Shown one piece after another: positions 14,930 through 26,200 of a stretch of DNA of 64,000 nucleotides. Under the pieces are notes generated by a model. The model saw nothing but the letters and a program-made list of their open reading frames with translations. It was not told the DNA's origin and did not search any database. The stretch covers positions 5,626,001 through 5,690,000 of the forward strand of contig WPIO01000005.1 of assembly GCA_009760855.2 (NCBI GenBank), in the 5' to 3' direction. Position numbers and translations under genes: made by a program. Numbering within the stretch: position 1 is the stretch's first letter; every line of letters starts with the position of its first letter. The stretch is from Cristatella mucedo (taxonomy: Eukaryota > Bryozoa > Phylactolaemata > Cristatellidae).

Positions 14930-17448
14930 ACCTATTATTGCTTCGTCATCGTAGTTCAAATGCATTCCTAGATGTTACTGTCGTTGTTAAGATTCATGCA
15001 TTATGCATTAACGAAAGAAAAGCTCCGGCGGTGGCGGGCCGCCAGCTTAGACGCCGCTCGCCGCTCGTTTGGTATTCCTAGCATTGTCTTGAACGGCTCT
15101 GCACGCTCCCCCAATAGCATCACTGAAAATCTTTCTAACTTAGTGGCCATCAGGCCTGTTATAACTCCGGCGGCCAACCTTAACGGTTGCCTTTGGAATC
15201 CTCGGTCAACGTGCAATAAAACTCTACTAATAAGCGACTTTATTTCTTAAAATGGTCTTGACCTGCTCGCCTTGACTGAAACATGACTCAAATCGGTGAA
15301 CTTCGCGACATATAAAGGCGAAACTCCGACTGGTTTCTCACTCTTTCACACCCCCAGATCAATCAAAACTGGAGGCGGAGTTGCTAATATGGTGTGCTCA
15401 AAATTTGACTTCAAGCCATTTGTAGTATCCTCAAAGCAGTCTTTCGAACCTATTGTCTTGATTTCACCCGACAGCAAGCTACCGATGGTGGCAGTAGTCT
15501 GTCGCCCAACCGGTACCCAGTCCTCCTTTATCTTAGACTTCTCCGATCTCATTTTAATTCTGTAATCAAGAAATCGATCCTTCCTCGTTATGGGTCATTT
15601 CAACATTCACTTTGATAACTTATCAGACGCCATGAGCACTGAATTGACTAACACAGGCATTGACTAACTTATTGTCTGTTATGGCTCATGTGCATGGCCC
15701 TACTCACATCAAGGGTCAAACGCTCGACCACATTTTCCCATACAACTGTAATTTGTGATCACAAAGTTATTATCAAATCCTGCTTATCTGACCACTTGCA
15801 AATATCATTCAGACTGCAATGTGTGACCTTCTTCTCCTCATCTAAAATCATCTGTGAACCTCGAAACCTCACGACCCTTGGCATCGATGCTGTCCCTGGG
15901 AGAATATCTGCTTCACTTTTGCTGCTCAGTCCCCCTTCTGACCTGTCATCATTGGTAGATTACTGCAACACGGCGCTAGCTGACTTGCTCGACGAGTTTG
16001 CACCTCTGACTAGGCGTGATGTACGCCTTGGCCCAAACTGTCTATGGTTTAACAAGGACATTAAACTAGCTAGGTCTACTAAGTACAAGCTTGGAAAAGC
16101 ATGCACAAGATCAGGACTGACTGTCCATTGACAGGCATTCGAGGACTACTGTAGGTCGTACCAATCGATCCAAGCAAATGCCAAGTCTAGCTTATATAAA
16201 AATATTGTTGAATCACAGGTGCACAATAAAAAAATGCTGATTTCACCGATTAACCATCTCCTCAACTGCTCCCACATTAGCTCCTTACCTAATGATCCCT
16301 GTGAGGATCTAGCCGATCGCTTCTCTAGCTTCTTTGTCCAGAAGATAGACAAGATCAGGGAGTCCATCCCTTCGATGGCAGCACCCCCTAGAATGCTGTC
16401 CTTCGATTTCTCGCAGCACCTCAATGTATTCAAGCAGGTCACTAGTGATCTGGTCCTGAAGTTCATATTAAAATCAAAGAAAACAACAACTCATTTGAAC
16501 CCTATTCCCACTGTCCTGCTCCTACGTTGCATTGATCTGTTGTTTCCATGCATAACTAACATTATTAATAGGTCATTAGCCTCAGGTCAGGTCCCAGCAC
16601 CTTTAAAAAAAGCTGTAGTCAGGACACTACTCAAAAAGGCGACACTAGACCAAGAAAGAGTACTTGAGCAATTACTATGCAGTCTCCCTTCTACCATTCC
16701 TATCAAAGACACTGGAACGAGTCATGACAGACCAGCTGAACTCATATATTGAAACTTCAAACTTTGCTAGTAAGTTCAAGCCTGGCTTAAGAGCTAATCA
16801 CTCCACAGAGTCAGCATTGCTCCGGGTCTGCAACGACCTACTTAGGAATGCAGACGTGGGTAGAGTGTCTGCTCGTTTTGCTTGATCTTTCTGCAGCTTT
16901 TGATACTATCGATCACCAAGTCCTTCTTGAGTGCCTCTCATCTCGTCTGGGCATTACCGGCACTGCATTGCAATGGTTCAGGTCATATATCAGGAGGAGA
17001 CTCCAGAGTATTGGTGTGAATGGACACAGATCAACCGAGGTAAATCTGAAACATGGGGTACCCTCAGGGGCCAGTGCTTGGTCCGGTTCTTTTAACTGTT
17101 CATACTCTTCCTCTTGACGATGTGATTGCCAAGCACAATCTAGGCTTTCACTTCTATGCAGATGACACTCAGTTGTACCTTTGCTTTGATCCCTCCCAGC
17201 CCTCCAGCACGTCGAATTCTCTCAGCTCCCTTGCTGCATGCATTGATGACATCTGAACATGGATGGCAGCTATTCATAATTGGAAAGGCTAAAGCTCAAA
17301 ATTGGCACTGCCTGCGTATCTCCTTTTGAATCTGCACGAAAATCTAGGTGTCATGTTCCAAAGTGACCTTTTATTAGACGACCACATCAGTTCCACAATC
17401 AAGTCTGCCTACTTTCAGCTACACAGCATTACTAAAATTTGTGCTTGT
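14930..17448 (+). mobile_element. LINE family 1, longest copy: APE endonuclease plus reverse transcriptase
   Basis: About 2.5 kb lies within PABP copy A between its fifth and sixth recognisable exons. In order: the endonuclease N-terminus (NKTLLISDFIS, 15,215), GGGVANMV, the inter-domain region, then RT blocks including [13 protein letters not shown] (16,880), GVPSG/GPVLGPVL (17,055-17,090) and FYADDTQLYL (about 17,150), the catalytic YADD box. Several frameshifts and stops make it inactive. It is truncated at 17,448, where PABP sequence resumes, and lacks the C-terminal module and 3' tail, which is unusual for a target-primed insertion and implies a later deletion. Confidence 0.88.
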
Positions 17449-17663
17449 ACGTTGTAGGCTTCTGTGCCATGTGCTGTCTGCCATATCTATTATGCAGGCA
17501 GTGTGTTGCTGCAAAGGATATTCTGAATGGAGTAACACATATGAGACCAAGAAATCATCTGATGCCTGATATGCCGTCTAGATTTAATATTGGCACTGTC
17601 AGTGTGCAGCTATGCAGGCATGTATCGTGAAGATGTAATGTAAAAGGCTTTTATACAAATAAT

Positions 17664-17797
17664 ATAATTCATTTGTATAGCACCCTAAGAGAACCTAATC
17701 TCTATTCAGGTGTTACGGATATGCCACGGGCTCCAGCCTGCGACCTCGGCCAGACCTTGATCGGGGCGAGTACCTTAACCACTGGGTCGAATTCTCA
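17664..17797 (-). mobile_element. SINE1 copy, minus strand
   Basis: Reading the complement: a tRNA-like head (CCAGTGGTTAAGGTACTCG), a B-box-like segment with GAGGTCGCAGGCTGGAGCC, then the tail with AGAGATTAGGTTCTCT and GTGCTATACAAATGAATTAT. It lies in a PABP copy A intron. Confidence 0.85.
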
Positions 17798-17984
17798 ACT
17801 TAGAGGGCTTTGCTGTTCCGGAATTCATAGCCTGCTGCTCTGCCTGCCGGGGGGGGGGGCCGTGGTAAATCAAGCTGCAGCCCAGCAGGCTTTGCATGTT
17901 CCTGGCCAAGTTTATCTGACTTCGGTCACGCTTGGTGCCGTAGCGAGGCGCTGGCCTTGCTTTAATTTTAGTGCGAACAAGAAC

Positions 17985-18560
17985 TGTTCGGCGGGCGAAA
18001 AGACCTTTGTCCTGGAGCAGTGAGCCACAGAGTAGTGCCAGTGCGGTTAGATAGCAAGAACTTAAGAACTAGTCAGGAAGCTCTGGGACCAGCGGTGGCA
18101 ATTCGACCTTCAGAATTGGACTGATACCCGCGGGAGCTGCTGATTGATGTTGGCTGGCCTGTCAACCTCGGCCATAACTCTGTCCAAAAAGAATCGCCTG
18201 GAACCTGGAATCGGCATTCAAGCTGGACAGGGGTGCCCTTCCAGTGGCCTAGTGACGGTATTAATTCCTTACCGTAATGGGCCACAGTGTCGGGCCCAAT
18301 ACCACTAAGCTCTTGCCCCATTGTCTCAGCTAAGTATTAAACAGTCGCGCGACGCTAGCTCTTGGTCTTTTGTTCGGCTCCTGCTCTATTTCTCTTCGGC
18401 TTCGCTTGGACGCCGTCGGACTCGTTTCTCTGAAAGCGAGGTAGCAGGGTGGACTTTTCTCCGGCGATTGACGGGTTAGGACGAGACAGCACTAGAAGGA
18501 CTCGGTGGACCGCCGCATACGGTCGTATCGCGCCCGAGCTAGCATTTTGTGTTTCTTTTG
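17985..18560 (+). repeat. R2 dispersed repeat, copy 1
   Basis: Blocks shared with 42,135-42,660 include TTGTCCTGGAGCA, GATGTTGGCTGGCCTGTCAA, and a 160 base GC-rich stretch (GACGCCGTCGGACTCGTTTC, then GCGATTGACGG, then TACGGTCGTAT). Its position in PABP copy A differs from its position in the upstream block of copy B, so it is a dispersed repeat rather than part of the segmental duplication. The class is unknown. Confidence 0.65.
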
Positions 18561-19179
18561 CGTTTTTTGTGTGCTCGCTCGCACGTGGTCTTGGCATAAG
18601 GATTTGCCGGTGCAAGCTAGACGTAATGGTGCGGCTGGTGAAATATTCACCGTTCGGGATAGTAATCTTTAGTCTTTAGTAATGTCTCCTTCTAGCATGC
18701 TAAATGACAAGAGGCTTGCCAATTTTTACCGTCTTTTGTGTACACGAAATAAGCATGTTGGGTTCAAAATTGCATATTTATCAAGGTCTCACTGCTCACT
18801 TTTGTAGACGGAAGAGGCTGTGCAGGTTCTCCATGTGCATCGAACCGAACAGATGGCCAATAAAGGTGGAGCTGCAGCCAAGCTGCCGTAGACAAGTTGC
18901 TGCCGAAGGAACTAATGGCAGACAAGGATGACGGTGGCACAAGCAGCGGTCGCTTCCCGAAATTGAAAATAGTCATGACTTGCAAGGCAGAAAAAATTTA
19001 AAACGCCATTGCCAGAAAAATGTCTTTAATTTAAGAATAAACACTGCAGAGGACTTGTTTTTTTTAAAGTACTAAAGCCAGCTTTCATATGCTCGAACTT
19101 TTCATGCTCCGGAAAGGACGTCAATATATGTCATTTAAAGCCATGCACTAGGACGTATAAGCACACTATTTACTAACCT

Positions 19180-19625
19180 TACAGACGGAGTAAATGCTGT
19201 GAAGACCAGCAAGGTTTCTTGCCTCTTTTGAAACGTCTTATCAAGCGTATTGTCTGTTGGGAGTAAGTTCTAGATCTTTGAGAGATAAGAACTTTAGGCA
19301 GCGTCTCCAAAGGATTAGAGGTCATTCAAGAGGCAAAATTTAACGACTTGAATCAGAAGAGCGGTGGGTGTGGTGAACAGCGAAGTCGGGAAAGGAAGTG
19401 TTTGCGATAGCATAGCCAGAGCAGAGAAGGAATGGACCTGAAATTAGAGAACCTTGAAGTCAATACTAGATGTGGAGCCATTGCAGTTAGGTGAGTAATG
19501 GAATAATGTAGAAACTGAAGTTCCCGACAGACAAGCGCAACTGAAGATTTTTGCACCAACTGAGCTTTTAGGACAGTCAGGAAGACCAGCGAGTAGTCAG
19601 TTTGCCGAAGGCGGTATGGGATGTT
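19180..19625 (-). mobile_element. Old LINE family 1 fragment, minus strand (duplicated at 57.7 kb)
   Basis: Degenerate match to the C-terminal coding region (TCTCCAAAGGATTAGAGGT, then TTTTTGCACCAACTGAGC). Both duplication copies share it, so it predates the duplication. Confidence 0.75.
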
Positions 19626-19879
19626 CCGCCTTGAATACTCGCCTTAACGAGCAGGCCGTGCGCTCCAGCCCTGTGTCGCGTGTAAAGCACCACGATAAAG
19701 ATGAAGTTATCTTGGGGTGACGATGAAGAACCGGTGTACCGCAATGTGCCTACTATAAATACATCACGAAGGACTCTTTGGGATGGATAAAAAGACTAAC
19801 AGCCAAACCAAGCTGCTGAGTATATGGTAAGGGTAGATATACATATACTACCTAATGGCAGTGAAAGCCCGCGAAAAAT

Positions 19880-20520
19880 TACAGCGTTGCATTATAAACC
19901 GAACCTGAGCATTTCTGACCTAACTGGTATACATTTGCCTCAGCGGAAAACTGCCAAAGATTCCGGAAGTGATAATATCTCCGGTTCCGATAAGCTTTCT
20001 TATGCACAGTAATGCTCAACAATTTCAGTGAATAAAATGTGTTTACGATATGCGAAATTATTTGTCATTTATGATGCGAGGAGAATCGAGTTTTGCCAGC
20101 AATTGGCCAAAAAAAATGCTAACATTTTAAGAAACGATACAAAAAGACCGTATCTTGACTTTTGCATAAACTTGTGGATGTCGCAACATATGATAGTAAT
20201 AATGATTGATCTGTGTGTGTAGCAAGATGCCCTGCTCGCGCGCAAATGACGAAACGCAAACACCAACGGGGATTCAAGACCATACATTCGAACAACGCTT
20301 GCAGCCGTACAGTAGAGATGTAGCACCCTGCGCCCGCGTTCACACCTTCTCTGCCGGCGCGCACTTCCCGCTTCTGCTTCTCGGCGAGAGCTCATCGACT
20401 GCGGGTTGCTGGACCGCAGCTGCGTGCCGATGTGTACGTAACCTACGTGCAATAAGTAATCAAGGGTAGACTAGAGGACGGCAGCTGCACACTAACCTTC
20501 GTCTTAACAGCAGTATGCAC
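19880..20520. other. Near-identical non-coding segment of the duplication
   Basis: The segment is almost unchanged at 58,423-59,063. It holds a GC-rich stretch (20,320-20,430), but no start codon, splice site or motif supports a gene. The open frames of 64-127 codons present in both copies reflect duplication, not coding conservation. Confidence 0.5.
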
Positions 20521-21261
20521 TAATTATGCAGTTCTCAATAAATTGACAAGTTTGGTCCGGCATGGCGACGGTTCTGCAGTCAGCTTTACGGCGCCTTTTT
20601 AGCATTTCATCGTGCACTTGGAATTTTATGACCGGTGTTTTACAGTGCACTTAAGGATCACACGGGCTAACTTGCTAATTCCATAAAAACGTGGCACGCA
20701 GATTTAGAGATGTTAGTGTTTGTTGTAGTATCACCGCTGGCCATATGTGATTATGCTCCCACATTTATGAGCAATAGATTTTCATAAGATCATGCTCTTA
20801 GTAATTTCATTTGTATTGACTTCAATAATTAAGACTTCACCGTGCAGAAGAAAGCTTTTCAGAACCCGAGATAGGTTCGCATCAGAATCTGTGGCAACCG
20901 TTCGCTGTTGCAAATATTCGATAACCCACCGCGAGCTATGAATAAATTTGTAGAATCTAGGCAGTGCTTTAAGCATAAAGCCATGACAACATTAAACGCC
21001 CAGCGAAAGATGAAGTTTAACTTCATGGGACCCTGCCACCTAAATCGTTAAGAGGACTAAGAAGACTTCTCACTGCCCCCCTGACGGTATTTGCACCTGA
21101 AGGACAAGGCCTAGCGAAGCTCTAAGTAGTGGCAAGATTGTAACACCAGTGCTCTGTTGAGAGTCTGCTCAATGAATGAAACTATTCAAAGCCTGGGTTC
21201 TGCCGAGCTGCAGCACCTAGTGATCTCTCTCTCTCTCTCTCTCTTCCTCCCCCCTCTCGTG

Positions 21262-21425
21262 CCCAGCTGGTTTAGCTCAGTGGTTAAGGTGCTCGCTGAG
21301 AGCCAAGCTCAAGGCGAGTACGTTTGCTGGCCGAGGTCGTAGGATCAAGCAGGACAGATGTGAAGCGCCTGAATAGAGATTAGTTCTCTTATAAGGCGCT
21401 ATATAAATGAATTATACATTATATG
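21262..21425 (+). mobile_element. SINE1 copy (duplicated at 60.7 kb)
   Basis: The best-preserved head in the window: GCTGGTTTAGCTCAGTGGTT (A box region), GGCCGAGGTCGTAGGATC, then the tail GAAGCGCCTGAATAGAGATT and GCGCTATATAAATGAATTAT. A short (TC)n run precedes it at 21,223-21,245. It is shared by both duplication copies, hence older than the duplication. Confidence 0.9.
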
Positions 21426-21568
21426 TATGATCAAATTCCGGAAACACCAAGCTCGGGGTGAGCTGCATAGCTGCCACCTCAGGCCGGAAAATTACTTCAT
21501 AGATAATGTCACCCCACCATCGTACACCCCACTTTTGCAATTCGGCCAGCTTGCAAGGACGCTGTCCT

Positions 21569-22205
21569 ATTCTATGCCTTCCTTCTTTAACAGAGCTGCC
21601 GAGCGCCTAGCCAGTTAGTTTGATGCTGTCTTGCTTCAAAAACATGGAATTAGCTTAGTCAGCTGACCGGCAGCACGGAAGTCGTTTGTTTTTATGGCCG
21701 CTACATGGCCTGATTCTCTTGTTTTAATGAGACCTTTGCAGATTCTTTGTAGCTCTAGCCAACAATCGCATTCCGTTTTCAAGTCGGCGCATGAAGAAGG
21801 AACTGGGAAGGATCCTCGAACATCAATGGTGTTGCTGCAAGAGGCTCGTTTCTATGTCTGTTGAAGCTCCTGTTGTGCCTCATTTGCTTTCTTTTTTTGC
21901 TGAAATCTCTTTACACCTCTCTTCATTTGTGTGAGGAGAGCTTACAGCACTGCCATTGAGTAGAATTTGTAAGTTACCCGAGACCGACTTTGTACCACGT
22001 TCTTGCTGCTCTGGCTCTCCCGTTCTATATCTTCCTTCTTTAACAGAGCTGCCGAGCGCCTAGTCAGTTATTTTGATGCTATCTTGCTTCAGACACAAGG
22101 AATTAGCTTAGTCAGCTGACCGGCATCCTCGAAAGTGTGTTTTTATGTCTGATGAATAGCCTGGTACTCAGGTTTTAATGCGATATTTGTAGATTCTTTG
22201 TAACT
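21569..22205 (+). repeat. Internal direct repeat of about 185 bases (two units)
   Basis: Units are 21,569-21,750 and 22,022-22,205, sharing CTTCCTTCTTTAACAGAGCT and GGAATTAGCTTAGTCAGCTG with scattered differences. The duplicate block at 61 kb has only the first unit (61,002-61,180); its second position is occupied by unrelated LINE and LTR-like sequence. Confidence 0.85.
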
Positions 22206-22299
22206 CGCAACTTGTCGTTGAAAGAGCGAATTTCCTTCAGGGTAAAGAACTTACTTACAGCTAAGAAACACTGCCAACATCAGGGCCTGCTTAAATTAA

Positions 22300-23045
22300 G
22301 AGTACGACAGCCAAACCAGTTAACTTGCTTGTGACAGCGAATCTGGATTACTACAAATTCACAAAAGTCCGGATTCCGGCCTGGCTCAAAACTCAGCAGG
22401 TTCAAGCTTTTAAACGGCTTAGCTGCCAAGCCAGACCATTTCTGCCTGAGCTTTACTGTCTTTGCACTGATTCCAATTCCAATTGAAAAGATTTCAAGAT
22501 CTGCTGTCCGGTTCACAAGTTGCTTCACTGTTGCACCAGTGTATCTATCCGAACTCATTGCTCGTGTGCTCTCCCAGCACCTATTCGTCAGAATATAGTC
22601 ATCTAAACGTCTTTTACAATAATATAAATCTTTTGGCGACCGGGCCTTCAGCACGTGAGCAACAGAAGTCTAGAACCCACTTCCGGATACAGTCACTGCC
22701 TGCAATGACCTTGCATTCTCATTTAAAGTCACAGCTAAAGAAGCATCTGTTGCTCTCTGCGTTCATTTTTTCCTTAAGAAATCTGTCGTTTTTGTTCCTG
22801 CGTGTTTCGTCAGCCAACCCATGCATGATTCAGTGCCTGCTACTAGCCAGAAGTCCTACTAACCGGGGAACAGGTGTGCCTTTATGTGTTCTTTAACACA
22901 ACTTTAAGCACAAAACTAGTTCCATGCACATCACTAACCCCTTGGCTATCGATTCTTCTACAGCGAGTTGTAATGCGTCTGGATAGAGGTTAAGTTCTCT
23001 TAGGGTGCTAACGAAACGACCAATTATAATAATTATAATCATTAT
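22300..23045 (+). mobile_element. LINE family C 3' portion (duplicated at 62.3 kb)
   Basis: Weak plus-strand similarity to LINE C-terminal coding sequence (LLATGPSA region and LKSQLKKHLL near 22,630-22,760), followed by a 3' region shared with 6,690-7,155 and the tail GTCTGGATAGAGGTTAAGTT, then TTAGGGTGCTAACG and AT-rich repeats. Confidence 0.6.
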
Positions 23046-23286
23046 AGCTCGACTATCTCTCCAAAGACGGTGCTCAGGGAAAAGCTTACTCTGTCGTCGC
23101 AACGTTCCTGCTGCAATTATGGCTTCAGTCGGCTGCAATTATGGCAGCAAGCTTTATTTACAGAGGCAGGCTGTAGCGCTGGTGAAGACCCCTCAGCTGT
23201 CTAAGTCGCACTTAAAAATGACACCAAAATAAATATTATTCACATCGTGCATCTAAAAAGCGCCACTTTTAGCTAGCCACATTTAG

Positions 23287-26200
23287 CTAACAGCGGATGC
23301 CAGTTCCAACGGCCATAAACGTCCCGAAGGTTCCACCACCTTGGATCATGGCCTTTCCGACTGTACTTAAAAGCTCACGGCCACGTGCTCCGTATCTAAA
23401 AAGCAGAGAGGTTTAAGTTAGACCTAAAATGCTCCGGCCATAAAATAACTGTTAGCTCACTTTGCAACACATTCGAAAAACTAGCAAATTAGGTCACCAA
23501 CACTTGGACAGCATTTTCCTCAGTTGCTAAACGCCTGGCACAGAGGTATGCTCATAGCTAGAGCAGCAAACATGGATCCAGAAAAAAATATAATAACAAC
23601 AGCAACACAAGAGGACATTTCTAATGGCAAATTAGTAAGTGCTAGAAGCGAAATTCCCAAAGCACCAATTGGTCAACGCTAGTACTGCTTGTTCCTATGA
23701 AAGACTCAGGAAATATATATCAGGAATTTATAGGCAAGATGCAGTTCTCGGAGGGTGCTACACAAACGTATTATTATTATTATTATTATTATTACTAATA
23801 GACAGGCGTGAAATGTCATCCAACGGTAAGGTACTCAACATGAACTTTTTCTGCTGGGATAAGGCTCGATCGGTTTTGGCATGACAAGTGTCGCGAACAT
23901 TATAGGACAATGTTGTACTAATAGGCAACCGGTATGGCCCTATTCACAGGCAAGGAAGCTTTACGGTGCTGATAGGGCCAATAGACGTTTCTTTGGAACA
24001 TTCCCCAGCTTTAAGCATCGCATGCAACAGCAACAACAACAATTCTTTGGTATATATATAGCACCTAAAGAGAACCATATCTCTACCTAGGCACTTGAAA
24101 ATTCACTGCAACAGAAGCAATAAAAAGTGTTAATGGGAAGCTGATTTAATAGCCTCATTTGTATGGCGGTAGAAGAGCTTGAACGGCAATCAACACCGCT
24201 TATAGCTTGCTATAAAGAGGGATTCGAAATCACGTCTTCGGTCACGAAGAGCCAGCACCTAACCGCCTGGGCTATCAGGCTTAAAAAAGGTACTATGCTT
24301 GGAAGAGAATGCAAAAGCTCATAACTATCATGCTTAGACAAGCATGCAAATAGGACACATGAAGACACTCAAGGCCACTGCATAGTATGACCCTTGGTTA
24401 GTAATGTCCACTGAATTATATAAAGGCACCCACACAAACCATGCAAAGAAAGGAAAAGTTTACAGAAGCCCAAGCAAAGCTGAGCAGAACAGATGTGTCC
24501 TTAGCTAAGACTTGAACGATGCCAAGTCAGCAGAGACGGTTACAGAAGCCGTGAGCGAGTTATGCAGTTTTGACGCATACGAACAAATGACTCAATTACG
24601 AAAACATTTCAATTCAGCAATGCCAATAATAATTATATATTCGTATAACACCCTTAGAGAACTTAATCTCTTTCTAGGCACTCTACATAAGGAATCATGA
24701 TCATATGGTTAGTAATAGTAAGCACGTGGTTTAAGGTGACATGCAGTCAGCATGCAAAATAAATTATGTGGTTAGTGGCAGCATGAACAGTATCAGCACC
24801 CATAAGCATACAAAGGACGAATCGCGAGTACCCACTAAATGCTGTGACAAAAAGATGCATTTTTTGCCTTTTAATTAAATGTCGTCAAGCCAGGGAATGT
24901 CGTCAAGTCAGTCGGGAGTGAGTTCTAGGCTTTGAGAGCATACAAACTAAAGGCAAGGTTGATCTCCAAAGGATTTGAGGTTCGCACAAGGTATAGGTAA
25001 ACAATTTGATTCAGAAATTCGGGTGGAACAATGCTTAGCCTGGTTGTAATGTAATGTATCTCCACCTGTAACTCCACAAAGCGCACTCACAGCCTAAGCG
25101 GTTTTCGGTACGCATTAGGTAGCCAACAGACTTCGTCTCACGCAACAAAGAGAAAGTGGGAAGCATAGCAGAGTCAGGAGAGCAGTTGATGTAGTGAATA
25201 GCATGCAGTTGATGTAGTGAATAGCATAGAAGTAGCAGCTCAGGACCACTGAAAAGGATGTGCGATAGTTAGGGAGTAGTTCTGATAGGTAGGTTGGAGC
25301 CAGAGAATAAATGGACCTAAAAGTCAGTGACACAAGCTTGAAGTCGATGCTTTGCTTGACTGGGAGCCAGTGCAGGTCAGCGAGAAGTGGTTCGATGTGG
25401 CAATTGCAACGTTCACGGCAGACAAGCCTAGCTGCCGAATTTTGCACCAACTGTAGGGCCTGATTGCAAGGGCTGGTAGACCAGCAAGCAGTGAGTTGCA
25501 CGAATCAAGATGGGATGTAACAAATGCATGGGCCAATTTGGATGTAGCATACCTGTCTAAGCCAGCCCAAATTTTAGGAACGTTATGTAGCTGAATGTAG
25601 GCAGACTTTACTGTGCAGCTGATGTGATCCTCTAGTGCAAGGAACAGTGAGACGACTGCTGCAAGCCGAGGAGCAGGAGGAGCAATACTACACTGGAGGA
25701 GCAAGGAAGTCGGCTAGGTTTTACAATTGCAAACTGCTCTGTGGGAACTAAATATAAGCAAGAGTATTATTGCAGACCACGTAGATATGGCCGATGTCAA
25801 CGGTCGCGCGAAGAATCCTTTTGCCATATGCATTCGAATGCACGACTTTTCGGTCCAGAATCCGCGAAGCCAAACGGGATGAGCCTACTAGGATGGGACC
25901 GCAGCCATCCTGCAAGGCAAGAAATGAAAACCGACGAATCAGCCAATCCTGAAGAGATTAATTCAATTACCATTCTACGTTATATGAAAATATGTGACTC
26001 ATTTTTATAGTCCTAAGAGAACTTTATCTTTATCCAGATGCTTCGCAGATGCCAGAGGGCTCGAGCCGACGACCTCGGACATCAATTGCATTCACCTTGG
26101 CCTCGATCGTTAAAAAGTCATAACTGCTGGGCCAGACAAGGGCAGCGATTGGCACGGAGCATGATGATGTGAGCTTCATTCTAACAGCTGCCCGAACGAC

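Larger units (their letters stand above)
18690..23890. repeat. Segmental duplication, downstream block, copy A
   Basis: This is a direct repeat of 57,220-63,890, offset 38,544 on the left and 40,034 on the right because the right copy holds extra insertions. It covers the last PABP exon, about 4.4 kb of 3' flank and the terminal ROMO1 exon. By eye, 19.9-20.5 kb and 22.2-23.8 kb are nearly identical between copies, while 20.5-21.2 kb is clearly more diverged. Confidence 0.95.

Noticed and set aside
20028-20469. Open frames identical in two places (also 58.6-59.0 kb), looking conserved
   Set aside because: Identity comes from the recent segmental duplication; frames on both strands are equally unchanged, and there is no coding signature.
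21262-21345. tRNA gene candidate
   Set aside because: The A- and B-box-like motifs belong to SINE1; there is no closed cloverleaf, and many copies share the same LINE-like tail.
22483-22896. 137-codon open frame, identical at 62,517
   Set aside because: It lies in a LINE C-derived region, out of frame with the recognisable LINE reading, and is unchanged only because of the duplication.
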